Assembly (NCBI RefSeq): GCF_040412425.1
Contig: NC_089762.1
Span: 21,329,647-21,393,646, forward strand
Source of the DNA: Macrobrachium rosenbergii
Lineage: Eukaryota > Arthropoda > Malacostraca > Decapoda > Palaemonidae
Reading direction: 5' to 3'
Length of the DNA stretch: 64,000 nt
The position numbers and the translations under genes are program-made. Under the pieces are notes generated by a model that was given only the letters and a program-made list of their open reading frames with translations, searched no databases and was not told where the DNA came from. The first letter of the stretch is position 1; each line of letters opens with the position of its first letter. Shown here in pieces: positions 22,701-32,271 of the stretch.

Positions 22701-22930
22701 AGGGAAGGTAGACAGTAGAGATGGCTCCCCTCCCCATTTGGTGCCATCAGGGGGGGGTTGCCTGGTTAGCCATTGGGCAACTTGGCAGCAGTTCGGGGCA
22801 GAAACCTGGGTAGTAGATGTCCTTCAGGTGTGGCTTTTATTCCCCTTCGAGTTTTCTCCCCCACTCTCCAAGAGTCCACTTCACCAATCAATGTACTCTC
22901 TAGGTTCAACAAAGCATCTACTTCAATGAG
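19717..22930 (+). pseudogene. DIRS-B1 gag-like ORF, broken
   Basis: The first stretch starts at the ATG at 19717 (an upstream in-frame ATG at 19690 is possible). It has a Cys-rich N-terminal module, CSKCRSKVCSVSNICPES followed by two Trp-containing residues down, which resembles the CxxC module of DIRS gag proteins. It stops at 20184 after frameshift damage. The middle part is Ser- and Arg/His/Asp-rich with a 24-residue tandem repeat. The second half (21671-21916, 21998-22345, 22294-22600 in changing frames) is well matched by DIRS-B2: both encode ASWLDLWS-type and AVDRRSADNNDRLV / AIDRRRMDSNDRLV-type segments. The role is presumably particle or RNA-binding protein. At least four frameshifts. 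Confidence 0.75.
21052..21339 (+). repeat. Four 72-bp tandem repeats inside the DIRS-B1 gag
   Basis: Units start at 21052, 21124, 21196 and 21268. Each keeps a cacayrgwcgtgacc-like start and a gacc..gccacacgtaacac-like end. The period is a multiple of 3, so the repeat is in frame and encodes four 24-residue units of the type HGRDRVSRSHSPSRGRATRY, rich in His, Arg, Asp, Ser and Cys. The DIRS-B2 copy lacks an obvious equivalent at the same place. Confidence 0.9.
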
Positions 22931-22932
22931 AA

Positions 22933-23570
22933 GTGAGAAAAATTATGGAAAAAGGAGCTGTGGAGAGTGTGAAGGACCTATCTCCAGGATTTTACAGCTG
23001 TGTCTTTCTGGCTTTCAAAGCTATGGGTGATTGGAGACTGGTAATAGACCTGTCAACTCTCAACCTTTTCATCAGGAAGACAGTTCAGAATGGAAACTCC
23101 TCACACAGTTCTGCAAGCCAGCAGGGAGAATGATTTCATTCTCACAATAGATCTAAACGATGCTTATTTCCAGATTCTGATCAGTCATTCTTCCTGGAAG
23201 TATCTTCGCTTCAGTCTGGGAGAGATAGTTTACCAATTCAAGGCTCTTTGCTTCGGTCTTTCAGCTGCCCCACAAGTCTTCGCCAGTGTTCACTCTAGTT
23301 TCGACATGGGTACGTTCTCAGGGAATATGAATGGTAAGGTACCTTGACGACTGGCTAGTGCTGGCAGACTCTCGGGTAAAGTTAATCCAAGACAGGGACC
23401 GTCTTCTTCAATTTTGTAACGGCTTAGGCATTGTGAAAGTTTGGAAAAGTCAGACATCATGCCCAGTCGAAGGGCATGCTGATAGACACAACAGTACAAG
23501 ATTAATCCCTTCAGATCAACAACTAGAGAAGTTCAGGAACTTTGCCCAGCTCTTCCTGTCCAAACAGTAG
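22933..23570 (+). pseudogene. DIRS-B1 reverse transcriptase
   Basis: Frames 22933-23133, 23090-23347 and 23331-23570 overlap and together cover fingers and palm. Motif A is ILTIDLNDAYFQI with its Asp at about 23150. The following YLRFSLGEIVYQFKALCFGL is typical of the DIRS/Ngaro group. Motif C, RYLDDWLVLA (about 23337-23366), keeps both catalytic Asp residues. Two frameshifts prevent a single product. It would copy the element RNA into DNA in the presence of the RNase H that follows. Confidence 0.9.
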
Positions 23571-24258
23571 CAACCCGCTCTTCAATGGCAGGTCATTTTA
23601 GGCCACCTGTCGTCCTTGGAGAAGCTAGTTACCCACGGTCGACTATACATTTGATCGCTCCAATGGAGTTTAAGGGAGTTTTGGCCCCCTACAAAGGATC
23701 CTCCCTTGTTCCAAGTTCCGCTTTCAGAAGAAGTGAGGAAGGACTTAGCTTGGTGGTTGGAAGACAGGAACATAACCATAAGAGTACCTCTGCATTCTCC
23801 CCCTTCAGAGATTCTTCTGTTCTCAGATGCCTTGTACGAGAGTTGGGGAGCACACTTGGAAGATCAAACATCAAGGGTGTGGGATTACCAAGACAAGCAG
23901 CTTCATATCAACATCCTGGAGCTGAAAGCAGTCTTCCTAGCACTTCAGGAATTTAAAGAAAGGGTAACGAGGCACTCTGTGGTACTGATGTTTGACAACA
24001 CTACAGTGGTAGCTTATGTCACCAAAAAAGGAGGGGGCTGGCGTAGTGTCTCGTCATCTTCATAACTTGACAGTACAGCTGCACCAGTGGGTGGTCTCTC
24101 ACTCAGTGGCTCTCATGACCAGATACATCCCAGACAAGGAGAACATGGTGGTGAACAAGCTGAGTCACTGAGGTCAGGTTCTGGGAACAGAGTGGTCACT
24201 GCGTCAGGAAGTGGTGGAAAGGCTTTTTCATCTGTGGGGAAGGCCATCAATAGACCTA
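23571..24258 (+). pseudogene. DIRS-B1 RNase H, cut by a pogo insertion
   Basis: After a degraded connector, the frame 23706-24065 gives VRKDLAWWLEDRN, then SDALYESWGAHL (first RNase H Asp region), HINILELKAVFLALQEF (Glu) and LMFDNTTVVAYVTKKGG (Asp at about 24004). In another frame it continues to about 24160 with ARYIPDKENMVV. All three acidic core residues are visible. The gene is cut at 24257 by the pogo derivative and continues at 25724. Confidence 0.85.
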
Positions 24259-25721
24259 CAGGTATTATCCTACTTACAATGGGGTTAGGTTCCCAAAAAC
24301 CCATCGTTTGTTGGAAAAAACGTATCTCGAATATAGTCTAGCCTACACTAGGGTATTCAGTACCAAGTATACATATATGGTAGCCTAGCCTACTCTGTAA
24401 AGTATACTCTGTACATATACGGTAGAGTGATTATTAATATCAGCTAATTCTGGAGGTTCATGCAGATTGACTTATGATAATTCAGTACAAAGAGAAATTG
24501 AATAACAAACAAGAATTAGCTTAGCCTACACTATGTATATGGTATATATATATGGTAGCCTAGCCTACACTATACTGTACTCTATATTCACATATTAATA
24601 TCGTATTATATAAACATCAACAAATATGTGTCTTTTCTGTGGATCTTTTAAAAAGTTATGCTTTATTTCACGTATCAAATAATGTATGTATTCTCATATT
24701 GCTTTTGTATTATAAATTGCTTGCGATCATAGTGATCAACATTTTGATTTGGAGATTATGCGGTAAGGTTTATTTCGCCTTATTAAACTCAGTTCAGAGC
24801 ACTTTTCTAGCTTCTAGTTAGCGTAAATGAATCTCTAGGTACTTTATTTATATGGGCAAGGTTATTAATTTTTTCGTTATACGAAGTGGTTTTAAGTCAA
24901 AATATAACTTAAATATGTTTCATTAAATTAATTTAGCTGCTTTTTTTTTCGTTAGTAGATGACATTGGCTGTTGGGGCATGTTTGTTTTGTGTAAAAAAA
25001 AATCAAGATTCCGTTTACTATTTTCAGTTGATTTCATCATAATACAAGCTTTACATATTTATCATTTATCGCGTGAAAACAGCAGTAATGTATTCTTTCA
25101 TGCCCAGTAGTTTTGATTAAAATACTTTTCTCCAATTTTATTTGTGGTAGAGTTTCATCTATGTTGCCGATGCACGATAATTATAGTCATTAGCAGCTTG
25201 AACATTGTTTTCTCAGCTTCAGCTACAACTTGCAGCTTAAATTTAGCAGTGTATTTCCTTGCCGATCTTTTCTCCATAGCGAATAAGGGTATAATATAAA
25301 AATATATCAGTCCTATTCTACTTAAGATCATTTGTAACATAACTACGATAATTTTTTATTACCCTACGATGGTTGAAATGCAAGCAAAACGGCTGTTGTT
25401 ATCCGATTTGGTTATTAGCAAAACCAATTTCTCTTTCGGTTGTTTATGGCTGCACACATTTACTCAAGAGTATAATGTTACTAGCAATACTTTTATCATT
25501 CTCTTTTACTTTTTTAACTAGAAGATTGGATGAAGAGATGGAGGAAAAGAAGTTGGTCAATTGTAATTTGGTGTCTCACACTACCTGATTGTATGCTGCT
25601 GCCTGTGCCTGCGCAAAATTTAAAAATATTTTATAAATGTTTTCGTATCAGTATTAATTGCTAACCCCATTGCAAAATTGAATTATCATAAGGCGAATTA
25701 TTGCAACTCAAGCACTACCTG
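24259..25721 (-). mobile_element. pogo/Tigger deletion derivative, 1463 bp (copy 1)
   Basis: Ends CAGGTATTATCC and its partner ending GCACTACCTG with TA at 24257-24258 and 25722-25723. The 3' part is related to the Tigger at 5908-8593 (taaccccatt, gaattattgcaactcaagcac). It contains a relic transposase on the minus strand. A second copy of about the same length is at 46134-47575, so this is a repeatedly mobilised internal-deletion form. Confidence 0.85.
25030..25282 (-). pseudogene. Remnant of a pogo-type transposase
   Basis: On the minus strand an ATG near 25280 opens MEKRSARKYTAKFKLQVVAE, the typical start of pogo/Tigger helix-turn-helix domains. About 20 residues later the frame shifts and the text jumps to a DDE fragment: IKTTGHER is encoded at about 25100-25125. 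In the sister copy at 46134 a NMDET motif with the first catalytic Asp is also seen. Most of the DNA-binding and catalytic domain has been deleted. Confidence 0.65.
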
Positions 25722-25723
25722 TA

Positions 25724-26012
25724 TTTGCAACAAGACAACAAGAAACCAGAGGTATTTTGTTAGGTCATTCCAGATCCTTGGGAGGTGGTGGAGGCCACCC
25801 TCCAACATCTGGACGTCTATGCCTTTCCCCCCTTTTGCCTAATCCGCCAAGTTATCAACAGAGTGATGATCTCTCAGAACTTCAGAATGGCCCTGTAGCT
25901 CCCTTGTGGCCACACACAGAATGGTGTCCGGATCTTCCAACCCTACAGACAGAGGCACCTAGAGAGATTCCTCCTTGATACAACCTCCTATGCCACCCGC
26001 ACAGCGAGAGTC
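25724..26012 (+). pseudogene. DIRS-B1 linker between RNase H and recombinase
   Basis: The frame resumes after the pogo insertion and encodes DPWEVVEATLQHLDVYAFPP and VAPLWPHTEWCPDL, matching DIRS-B2 near 42330-42500. It is cut at about 26012 by DIRS-C1, after which DIRS-B1 resumes at about 32272. Confidence 0.75.
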
Positions 26013-26185
26013 TAATATAAGTGACTTACCAAGTAATTATATAGCTATGAGCTTCCTTCCTATGGCAGCCTAAAAATTCAAAATTTGCGGTAGCGCTAGA
26101 GCTAGTTCCGGTGTACGTACATGCCCCGTCCACTTTCGGGGACTGTGAGGAACAACTAGGCAGAAGGCTTCAATTTGTTTTCTGC
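26013..26185 (+). repeat. DIRS-C1 left inverted terminal repeat
   Basis: The words acttaccaagtaattat, atagctatgagcttcc, aaatttgcggtagcgctag and gaggaacaactaggcagaag are matched in complement at 32064-32233. A related end opens DIRS-C2 at 60095. Confidence 0.9.
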
Positions 26186-26332
26186 GGGCTTCCAAGTAAC
26201 ATCGGTGGTTTTTGGCGGCATACTTCATGGTCTTCTTGGATAGTTTTCCAGAGTCTTGGTGAAGTATTCTGTTTTCATACTAGCACACAAAGATTAGTTA
26301 TCATAGATTGACTTATTTAGTTAAACTTAGGA

Positions 26333-28360
26333 ATGTCTGACTCTAGCTCTTAGAGTGTTAGGTTTTGCATTGAAAGATGCAAGACTAGGTTAGCGAAGTC
26401 TTGCTATGACTCACACACAAAGTGTGTAAAGTGTAGAGGGCATATTTGTGATGGGGAAACTACTTGTGTAGAATGTAGAGATTGGGACGATAAACAATGG
26501 AAACCTTTTAGGCCTCATCAAGACAAAATGGATGAAGAAGACAGGAAGAGAAAGACAGCTATTAGGGCTGGAAATAAAGCCAGCTTAGATCCTGTAGAAG
26601 TAGCAGATCTTGTAGAAGATATTTCTGCCTCTTCTAAGATTCCTGTATCGTCTCCTATTCTTAGCCCCTCTATTTTTATTCCATGCACTCCTGTTCCAGG
26701 TTCCAGTGCTCCCAATCATGACACCATTGCCAGCCTCAAATCAAAGTTCAATAAAAAGTTAAGAGTTTGTAGCAAACACTGTGATGGAGTTGGGCTCTTC
26801 TTTTAGAGCCTCCATGGAAAAAGACAGTGCACAAAGAGTTAGTGCAGTGCAAAGTGTTGAGGAGGTGGCTGCCCGTCCCACTTGTGCTCCAAGATGCAGA
26901 TTCCTGTCCCTCTCCCCTGCACCGGGGAGAAGACATACCGGAGTTCCAAGGTAAGCCAGGGGAATTTGCCCACAGACAGTCACCCGGTCCCAGGCTGACT
27001 GAGCGCCACTGGAGAGGTGTCTTGTTCAGTGTTCATCATCTGTCATCAGATTCGGAAGACTCTGTGCTGGACACAAAGCGTCAGCGGCATAGATCTTCCG
27101 TCTCCTGACCATTGAAGAGACTCAGCTGTGCCGACAGCTCCCCTCTGCCTGTCAAGAAATACAAGGAGGCTAGTGTTAGCCCTCAGCCCTTTGTAGTTTC
27201 ACGACACCTCCCTCTACATCTTCTGCTTGTCCAACTCCATCGGTCTGGAACAGTCCAGAGTCCATCGCTTATTTTGATCACCCTGTATAGACTGCTAAAC
27301 GTTGGGAAGAACCTATTAGTCAACCTTCTTCGTTCAGATACCATCTTGCCCCGAAATGTCCTTGTCTCCTGAAGGTGCTACAATGGCTCCTATTAGACAA
27401 TCTCATTCGACTGATTGCTCGACACCAACACTTGGGCGTCAGTCGACACCGCACGCTGACTCGGTGCCAGTCACGCCTCAGGCGCATTCTATGACTCAAG
27501 AGGACTCGTCGCTTGCTCCTGTTAAACGACAATTAGATGACCTAATGTCATTCTTGAAAAAGAACCTGGCAGTCGCCAAGTCGAAAGACGCATCCTTGTC
27601 ACTAGTTTCTTCTGTTGATGAAGAAGTAGGAGAGGATTCTTCCCCTTCATCTTCCTACTCTTCCTTTTTAAGATATTTTCTGGACAATTTTGCAGACTTC
27701 TTCACTCCTGCTGCTCCGGTATCTCCTGCTTCAACTTTCCTGATGAGGAAACTTCCCTCAGACAATGCGAACCTGCCGAAATTAGTACTCTCTTTGTTGG
27801 TGAAAAAGGTGCTTCGAGAAATAGATGTCTGGCTGGCCTCGAAGAGGGATCAGGGAAAAGCAACTTTTGCCAGTCCTCCTGCAGGTTGGTCAAGAGAAGC
27901 TACCATTTTTATGAAACTGGAGAAGCTCCTCCTCTGCGACTTTCTGCCTCCTCCCAGGGGGACTTCTCTGGCCTAGTAGACGTGACACGTTGTCGGTCTT
28001 TTCCGTGGCAAAAGCAATGTTCTGCTCCCCCAAACTAGACCATCTGACCAGGAACTTTTTTAAGATTTTAGAGGTGAATAGTTTTCTCGACTGGACTATT
28101 CTCACGTTGGCTAAGAAAATCGAGGAGTGTCCTTCACCAGCAGAGGATTTCACGACAGACTGGTTGGGAGTACTGTTGTGTGCTGATGAAGCAGTAAGGG
28201 ACAGTCCAGCAGAACTTGCCTCTCTCTTTTCGATGTGTGTGCTGAAAAAGAGAGATTTATGGTGTTTGTTCGCCACCAAAGGGGTAACCACTACTCAGAA
28301 GTCAGCTCTGTTGTTCTCTCCTATAAATAAAGCTCAACCCAGACCTCACTCGAATCTGTG
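26333..28360 (+). pseudogene. DIRS-C1 gag-like ORF, broken
   Basis: The N-terminal module near 26405-26510 encodes KCVKCRGHICDGETTCVECR, a double CxxC pattern like that in DIRS-C2 (CTSCKGQIFPPGLTCNEC) and DIRS-B1. A Lys/Arg-rich start (EEDRKRKTAIRAGNK) and a Pro/Ser linker follow. The frame shifts near 26755 and again near 27010-27110. The part 27356-27976 is a 206-codon open stretch with polar repeats, a hydrophobic segment (SSYSSFLRYFLDNFADFF) and VKKVLREIDVWLASKRDQG. The part 27990-28361 continues after a stop at 27976. Presumed RNA-binding or particle protein. Confidence 0.72.
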
Positions 28361-28427
28361 ACCTCCCGCAAGACCAATTTAGAAGTCGACCTTCAAGCCA
28401 GCAACCAAAAAGTGAAGTTCTAGTCCG

Positions 28428-29270
28428 TTGCGCTCCAGTAGGAGCCAGACTGCACCTCTTTTGGAGAGAATGGAGTCAAAGAGGCTTGGATCCTTGGGTG
28501 GTCAAGGTATTGAAAGAACGTTATGCCATTCCTTTCAAGGAAAACCCTCCTTTGGCCAAATCGCCCATTGTATTACCAGCGGACTCCAAGAAATTTGTGG
28601 CCCTTTCGCGAGAAGTAAAATCCCTTCTGCGCAAGGGCGCGGTGTTGTTGGTCAGGGATCAAGAGTCAGAAGGGTTTTACAACACTCTTCATAGTTCCCA
28701 AAGCATCTGGGGGCTGGAGGCCCGTCCAGGACGTCAGTGCTCTAAATAAGTTCGTTGTAAAAAAAAATTTTGTGTGGAGACAAATCGGTCAGCCAGTCAT
28801 GTTGGCCATCCAGCAGGGGGACTGGATGGTCACACTGGACATGCAAGATGCTTACTTTCATGTTCCAGTACATCGCGACTCCAGAAAGTTTCTAAGATTC
28901 ATGTTTCAAGGAAACGTTCTTCAGTTTTGGGCTCTGTGCTTCAGCCTGTCCACAGCCCCACAAGTGTGTACTCAGGTCCTTGCCCCTTTCTCCAAGTTGC
29001 TTCATCTTTTCAGAATAAATACTATATCTCCTGCTACCTGGATGGCTGGCTTCTCAGGTCTCCGTCGAGAAAGAAATGTCTGGAGGACTTAACGAAGACT
29101 CTCTGCCTAATGAAGGAATTAGGCATTCTGATAAACATTCAGAAGTCGCAAATGACTCCAACTCAACGAATTCTCTGTTTGGGAATGACTCTGGACTCTC
29201 TGACTTTTCAGGCTTTTCTTTCCCCCCAGAAGAATTGCCTCCTGCCTTCAATCCATCAGGGAGTTCCTTG
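28428..29270 (+). pseudogene. DIRS-C1 reverse transcriptase with altered active site
   Basis: Frame 28486-28740 gives fingers (VVKVLKERYAIPFKENPPLA). Then 28772-29000 carries motif A, VTLDMQDAYFHVPVHRDSRK, and RFMFQGNVLQFWALCFSLST. The catalytic box at 29035-29049 reads Tyr-Leu-Asp-Gly-Trp instead of YLDDW, so one metal-binding Asp is lost. The thumb (LGILINIQKSQMTPTQR) is in the same frame as that box. The frames change twice. The changed box and the frameshifts make this copy inactive. Confidence 0.88.
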
Positions 29271-30449
29271 CTCTTCAATCATGCTCAGTGGCTCAGTGTA
29301 TGAGACTCACAGGAATGCTAGCCTCAGTTGAGGAGTTTGTGAAACTGCTCCAGTTCTATATAAGAGTGAACTGGAGCAGGAAAATGCAAGCAGACTCCAT
29401 CACTTTTCTGATCATAGCAGAAATCAAACAAGACCTTCAATGGTGGTGGTACGAAGACAGACTTCTCGAAGGGAAGTCTCTCTTTCCAGCCAGCCCAGAC
29501 CTAGACTTTTACTCCGACACGTCAGATCTAGGTAGGGGAGCTCATCTCGGGAATCAAGAAGTGTGGGGAACATGGTCAGAAGTTTTGAAAAGTTCGCATA
29601 TCAATGTAAAGGAACTGAAGGCTGTTCATCTGGGTCTCCAGTCAAACCTTTGTGTGCAGGAAGACAGTAACGATACACGCAGACAATATGACTGCACTTT
29701 CGTACATCAGAAAGAGGCGGGGGGCGGGGCGCCACTCATTCTCTCTTTACGAGGTTGTGAGGGAACTTCTGGTCTGGGCAGACCAGAATCAGGTATCGTT
29801 ATTGACTCGGTTCGTCCAAGGGAAGATGAATGTTCTGGCAGACGGTCTTGAGTCGCCACAAACAATTACTGCCAACGGAATGGACACTGGGTCCTTTGGT
29901 TTGGAGGTTGTGGGGCACACCATCCATAGACTGGTTGCTATTTCAAAGAACCACAGACTTCCTCACTTCTGTTCCCCAATCCCAGATCCTCTAGCTTGGA
30001 AGACGGATGCAATGCTCCTAGACTAGACAGGCCTCAATGTCTACTCCTTTCCTCTCTTCAGCATGATACAGGAAGTAATAAACAAATTATTCTCTCACCA
30101 AAACGTCTCGATGACTCTAGTCGTCCCCTTTTGGCTGAGGAAAGAATGGTTTCCGGACTTGGTACGACTGCTAGTAGACTCCCCGAGGCTCCTGCCACAA
30201 AAGCGGTCGTCGCTCAAGTAGCCCCACTTCCTCAGATTCCATCAAGGATTGTCTGCTCTGGCCCTGACAGGTTACAGACTGTCGAGCATCTTATCAGAGT
30301 GAAGGGGTTTTTGAAGCAAGTGGCAGAAGCTATTGCAAAGTGCTGACAACCTTCTTCTAACAAGCTGTACCAATCAAAGTGAGCAGTCTTCAGGGGATGG
30401 TGCAGACGCCAATAATGTCTCTTCTTCTGATACCTCTGTCAGCCAAGTA
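29271..30449 (+). pseudogene. DIRS-C1 RNase H and linker
   Basis: Frame 29288-29650 gives IKQDLQWWWYEDRL, YSDTSDLGRGAHL (first Asp) and HINVKELKAVHLGLQ (Glu). Frame 29652-29850 gives VTIHADNMTALSYIRKRRG (Asp) and the RFVQGKMNVLADGLES end. The three acidic positions of the RNase H core are present but split by a frameshift at about 29650. A degraded linker runs to the MITE at 30450. Confidence 0.85.
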
Positions 30450-30711
30450 CTGGCAGTCCCCTGTCATTGGCGATCCGGTTTTACGGCACTTGTCTAGCAA
30501 TGAAAATTGGCAATTTTTTTACACCAAAAATCGCCAATTTCATCTTATTGCCACCGATATATACCTAACAGAGGCACCGATAATTGAAAATCGGCAATTT
30601 TCTGTGTTTTTGGTGGCAATAATCCCCGAAAATCACTGATTTTCAGTTAACGGCGATTTTCGGTTATCATCACACCGTTGGAATGGAACCCCCACCCATA
30701 ACCCTGGACTG
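30450..30711. mobile_element. pogo-type MITE, family CAGGCAGTCCCC, copy 3
   Basis: About 262 bp, starting CTGGCAGTCCCCTG after TA (30448-30449) and ending in CCTGGACTG. Internal words (ggcacttgtctagcaatgaa, gaaaatcggcaattttc) match the other copies. Its right end lacks the last bases of the family. It separates the DIRS-C1 linker from the recombinase. Confidence 0.82.
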
Positions 30712-31540
30712 TTGTAGCTGACTTCTTATTACATTTGAAGACATCCAGGAAACTCGACCATCAAAGGGTACAGATATACTGTATGCTTAGTTCTGTTTTT
30801 AAACATAGAAGATTGAATATGTCCTCTAGTCAGGACCTATCTGACCTCGTTAAAACTTTCAATTCCATCAAGCAACCAAAACGAGTGCAGTCTCTTCGAA
30901 TAGATATCTTCCTGAAATGGTTTTTAGACCCCCATTATGAACCTCTTTGCTCTGCCTCTCTGAAGGATGTTAGTGAAATCCAAGTGATTGACAAGAGAAT
31001 TGGATTTTCAAAGGGGGACGCAGTTTGTTCCTTTTCGCTTGGATTCCTTGCCAAGAACGAGGACCCTTCTAACCCGTGGGCCCGTTCGTTCTCTATCAAG
31101 CATTTAATGGACATTCTTGGACCAGAGGAAGAGGAGAGACTTTTATGTCCAGTAAGAGCCTTGAGATATTACTTTCAGAGGACAAAAAATCATGGGTCCT
31201 TAGAACATCCTTTGGTGTTCGGTCAAAAATCCTTCCCGTTCTCTCTCCAAGAATGCTCTTTCATTTTTTATGAGAAATCTGATTACCGAATCTGATTCCC
31301 AAATTCAAGAAGAAGCTTTATAGGCTTTCAAATTAAAAACCCATGAAATTAGAGCTATCGCAACCTCTTGCTTTCAGACTAACATGTCTCTTCCGAGTGT
31401 CCTGCAATCTGCCTTCTGGAGGTGCAAGTCCATGGTCACTATGCATTATCTCAAAGACGTAGAGACTGTTTTTGAAAATTGCAGCACGTTAGGACCTTTA
31501 TCTGTGGCTAGCATGGTGTTGGGAGAGGAAGCATAGGGAA
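30712..31540 (+). pseudogene. DIRS-C1 tyrosine recombinase
   Basis: The frame 30735-31295 is open for 186 codons: a SAM-like N-terminal part (LLHLKTSRKLDHQRVQIY), then the catalytic domain. Box I, where relatives have Lys-Arg-Val-Ser-Glu, reads LKDVSEIQVIDKRIGF, so the box I Arg appears lost. LGFLAKNEDP and CPVRALRYYF follow. After a frameshift near 31290, HEIR (31342-31353) gives the His-x-x-Arg pair, and a Met-His-Tyr-Leu at about 31440 is the likely catalytic Tyr. The ORF ends near 31536. Its job in the family is integration of circular element DNA. Confidence 0.87.
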
Positions 31541-31954
31541 TCTTCTGTCTCTCTGCTTTCTTTGCCTTAAATCAAGGTGTCGAGTTTTTTATCAGTGTGG
31601 GTAATGATATTTAAATACGGTGTAGGTATTAGTGTTGTGGTCCTATTCTGGTCTATGCCCAGAGCAAGGGCATCTTTTGTAACTTTGCAAGCCACGGGTG
31701 CACTTCCCTTGCTGCAAAGTTCCCACTTATTCGGGAGCAACTCTGAGCTATACAGCCAAGCTCGCTGCAAGACAAGAGAAGCACCGACTAGAGGCAGTAC
31801 CTATCTGCAGCACTTCCTTGCCAGGTAAGGAACAACAAGCATTGTATCAATGCTGGCAACTTTTCTATGTCAAATTCATTATCTTACTTAATATTTTTGT
31901 ATAGAGTAGGTCCAAAGATCCCACCTCCTTCCAATGTGGAATCAAGTATGGAAT
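31541..31954 (+). other. DIRS-C1 3' untranslated region
   Basis: Non-coding sequence between the recombinase stop and the internal complementary region. It contains no recognisable gene. Confidence 0.5.
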
Positions 31955-32030
31955 TACTTGGTAAGTCACTTAAATGAAAATGATGTTTTTATGATAAAAT
32001 AGTTATATATATTTACAAAGTAATTACATA
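31955..32030 (+). repeat. DIRS-C1 internal complementary region
   Basis: The left half (aattacttggtaagtcactta) is the complement of the left element end at about 26016-26037. The right half (tgatgtttttatgataaaat and the bases after it) is the complement of the right element end at about 32230-32271. The block therefore looks like a copy of the joined ends of the circle, the defining DIRS feature. Confidence 0.85.
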
Positions 32031-32063
32031 ATCGGAGCCTGCCCTCCTCCCCTTTCTTGGACA

Positions 32064-32271
32064 TTCGGGCGCAAACGAATTGAAGTCTTCTGCCTAGTTG
32101 TTCCTCACAGTCCCCGATAGTGGGCAGGGCATAAACCTACACTGGAACAAGCACTAGCGCTACCGCAAATTTTGAATTTTTAGGCTGCCGTGGGTAGGAA
32201 GCTCATAGCTATGTAATTACTTGGTAAGTATACACTGTATAAACTATTTTATTATAAAAATGTCATATTTC
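32064..32271 (+). repeat. DIRS-C1 right inverted terminal repeat
   Basis: Complement of 26013-26185 (cttctgcctagttgttcctc, agcgctaccgcaaatttt, ggaagctcatagctat) plus the distal end that pairs with the right half of the internal complementary region. Confidence 0.88.

Larger units (their letters stand above)
26013..32271 (+). mobile_element. DIRS-C1: nearly complete DIRS retrotransposon nested in DIRS-B1
   Basis: A 6.26-kb element with inverted ends (26013-26185 and 32064-32271), an internal complementary block (31955-32030), and gag, RT, RNase H and tyrosine-recombinase remains in order on the plus strand. The only foreign insert seen is a MITE at 30450-30711. Removing DIRS-C1 joins the two halves of DIRS-B1 at the same point as in the DIRS-B2 copy near 42550. 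Confidence 0.88.

Noticed and set aside
26013..32271. Endogenous virus
   Set aside because: The RT, RNase H and tyrosine-recombinase order with inverted repeats and an internal complementary region defines DIRS retrotransposons; no envelope, capsid or viral replication gene is seen anywhere in the window.
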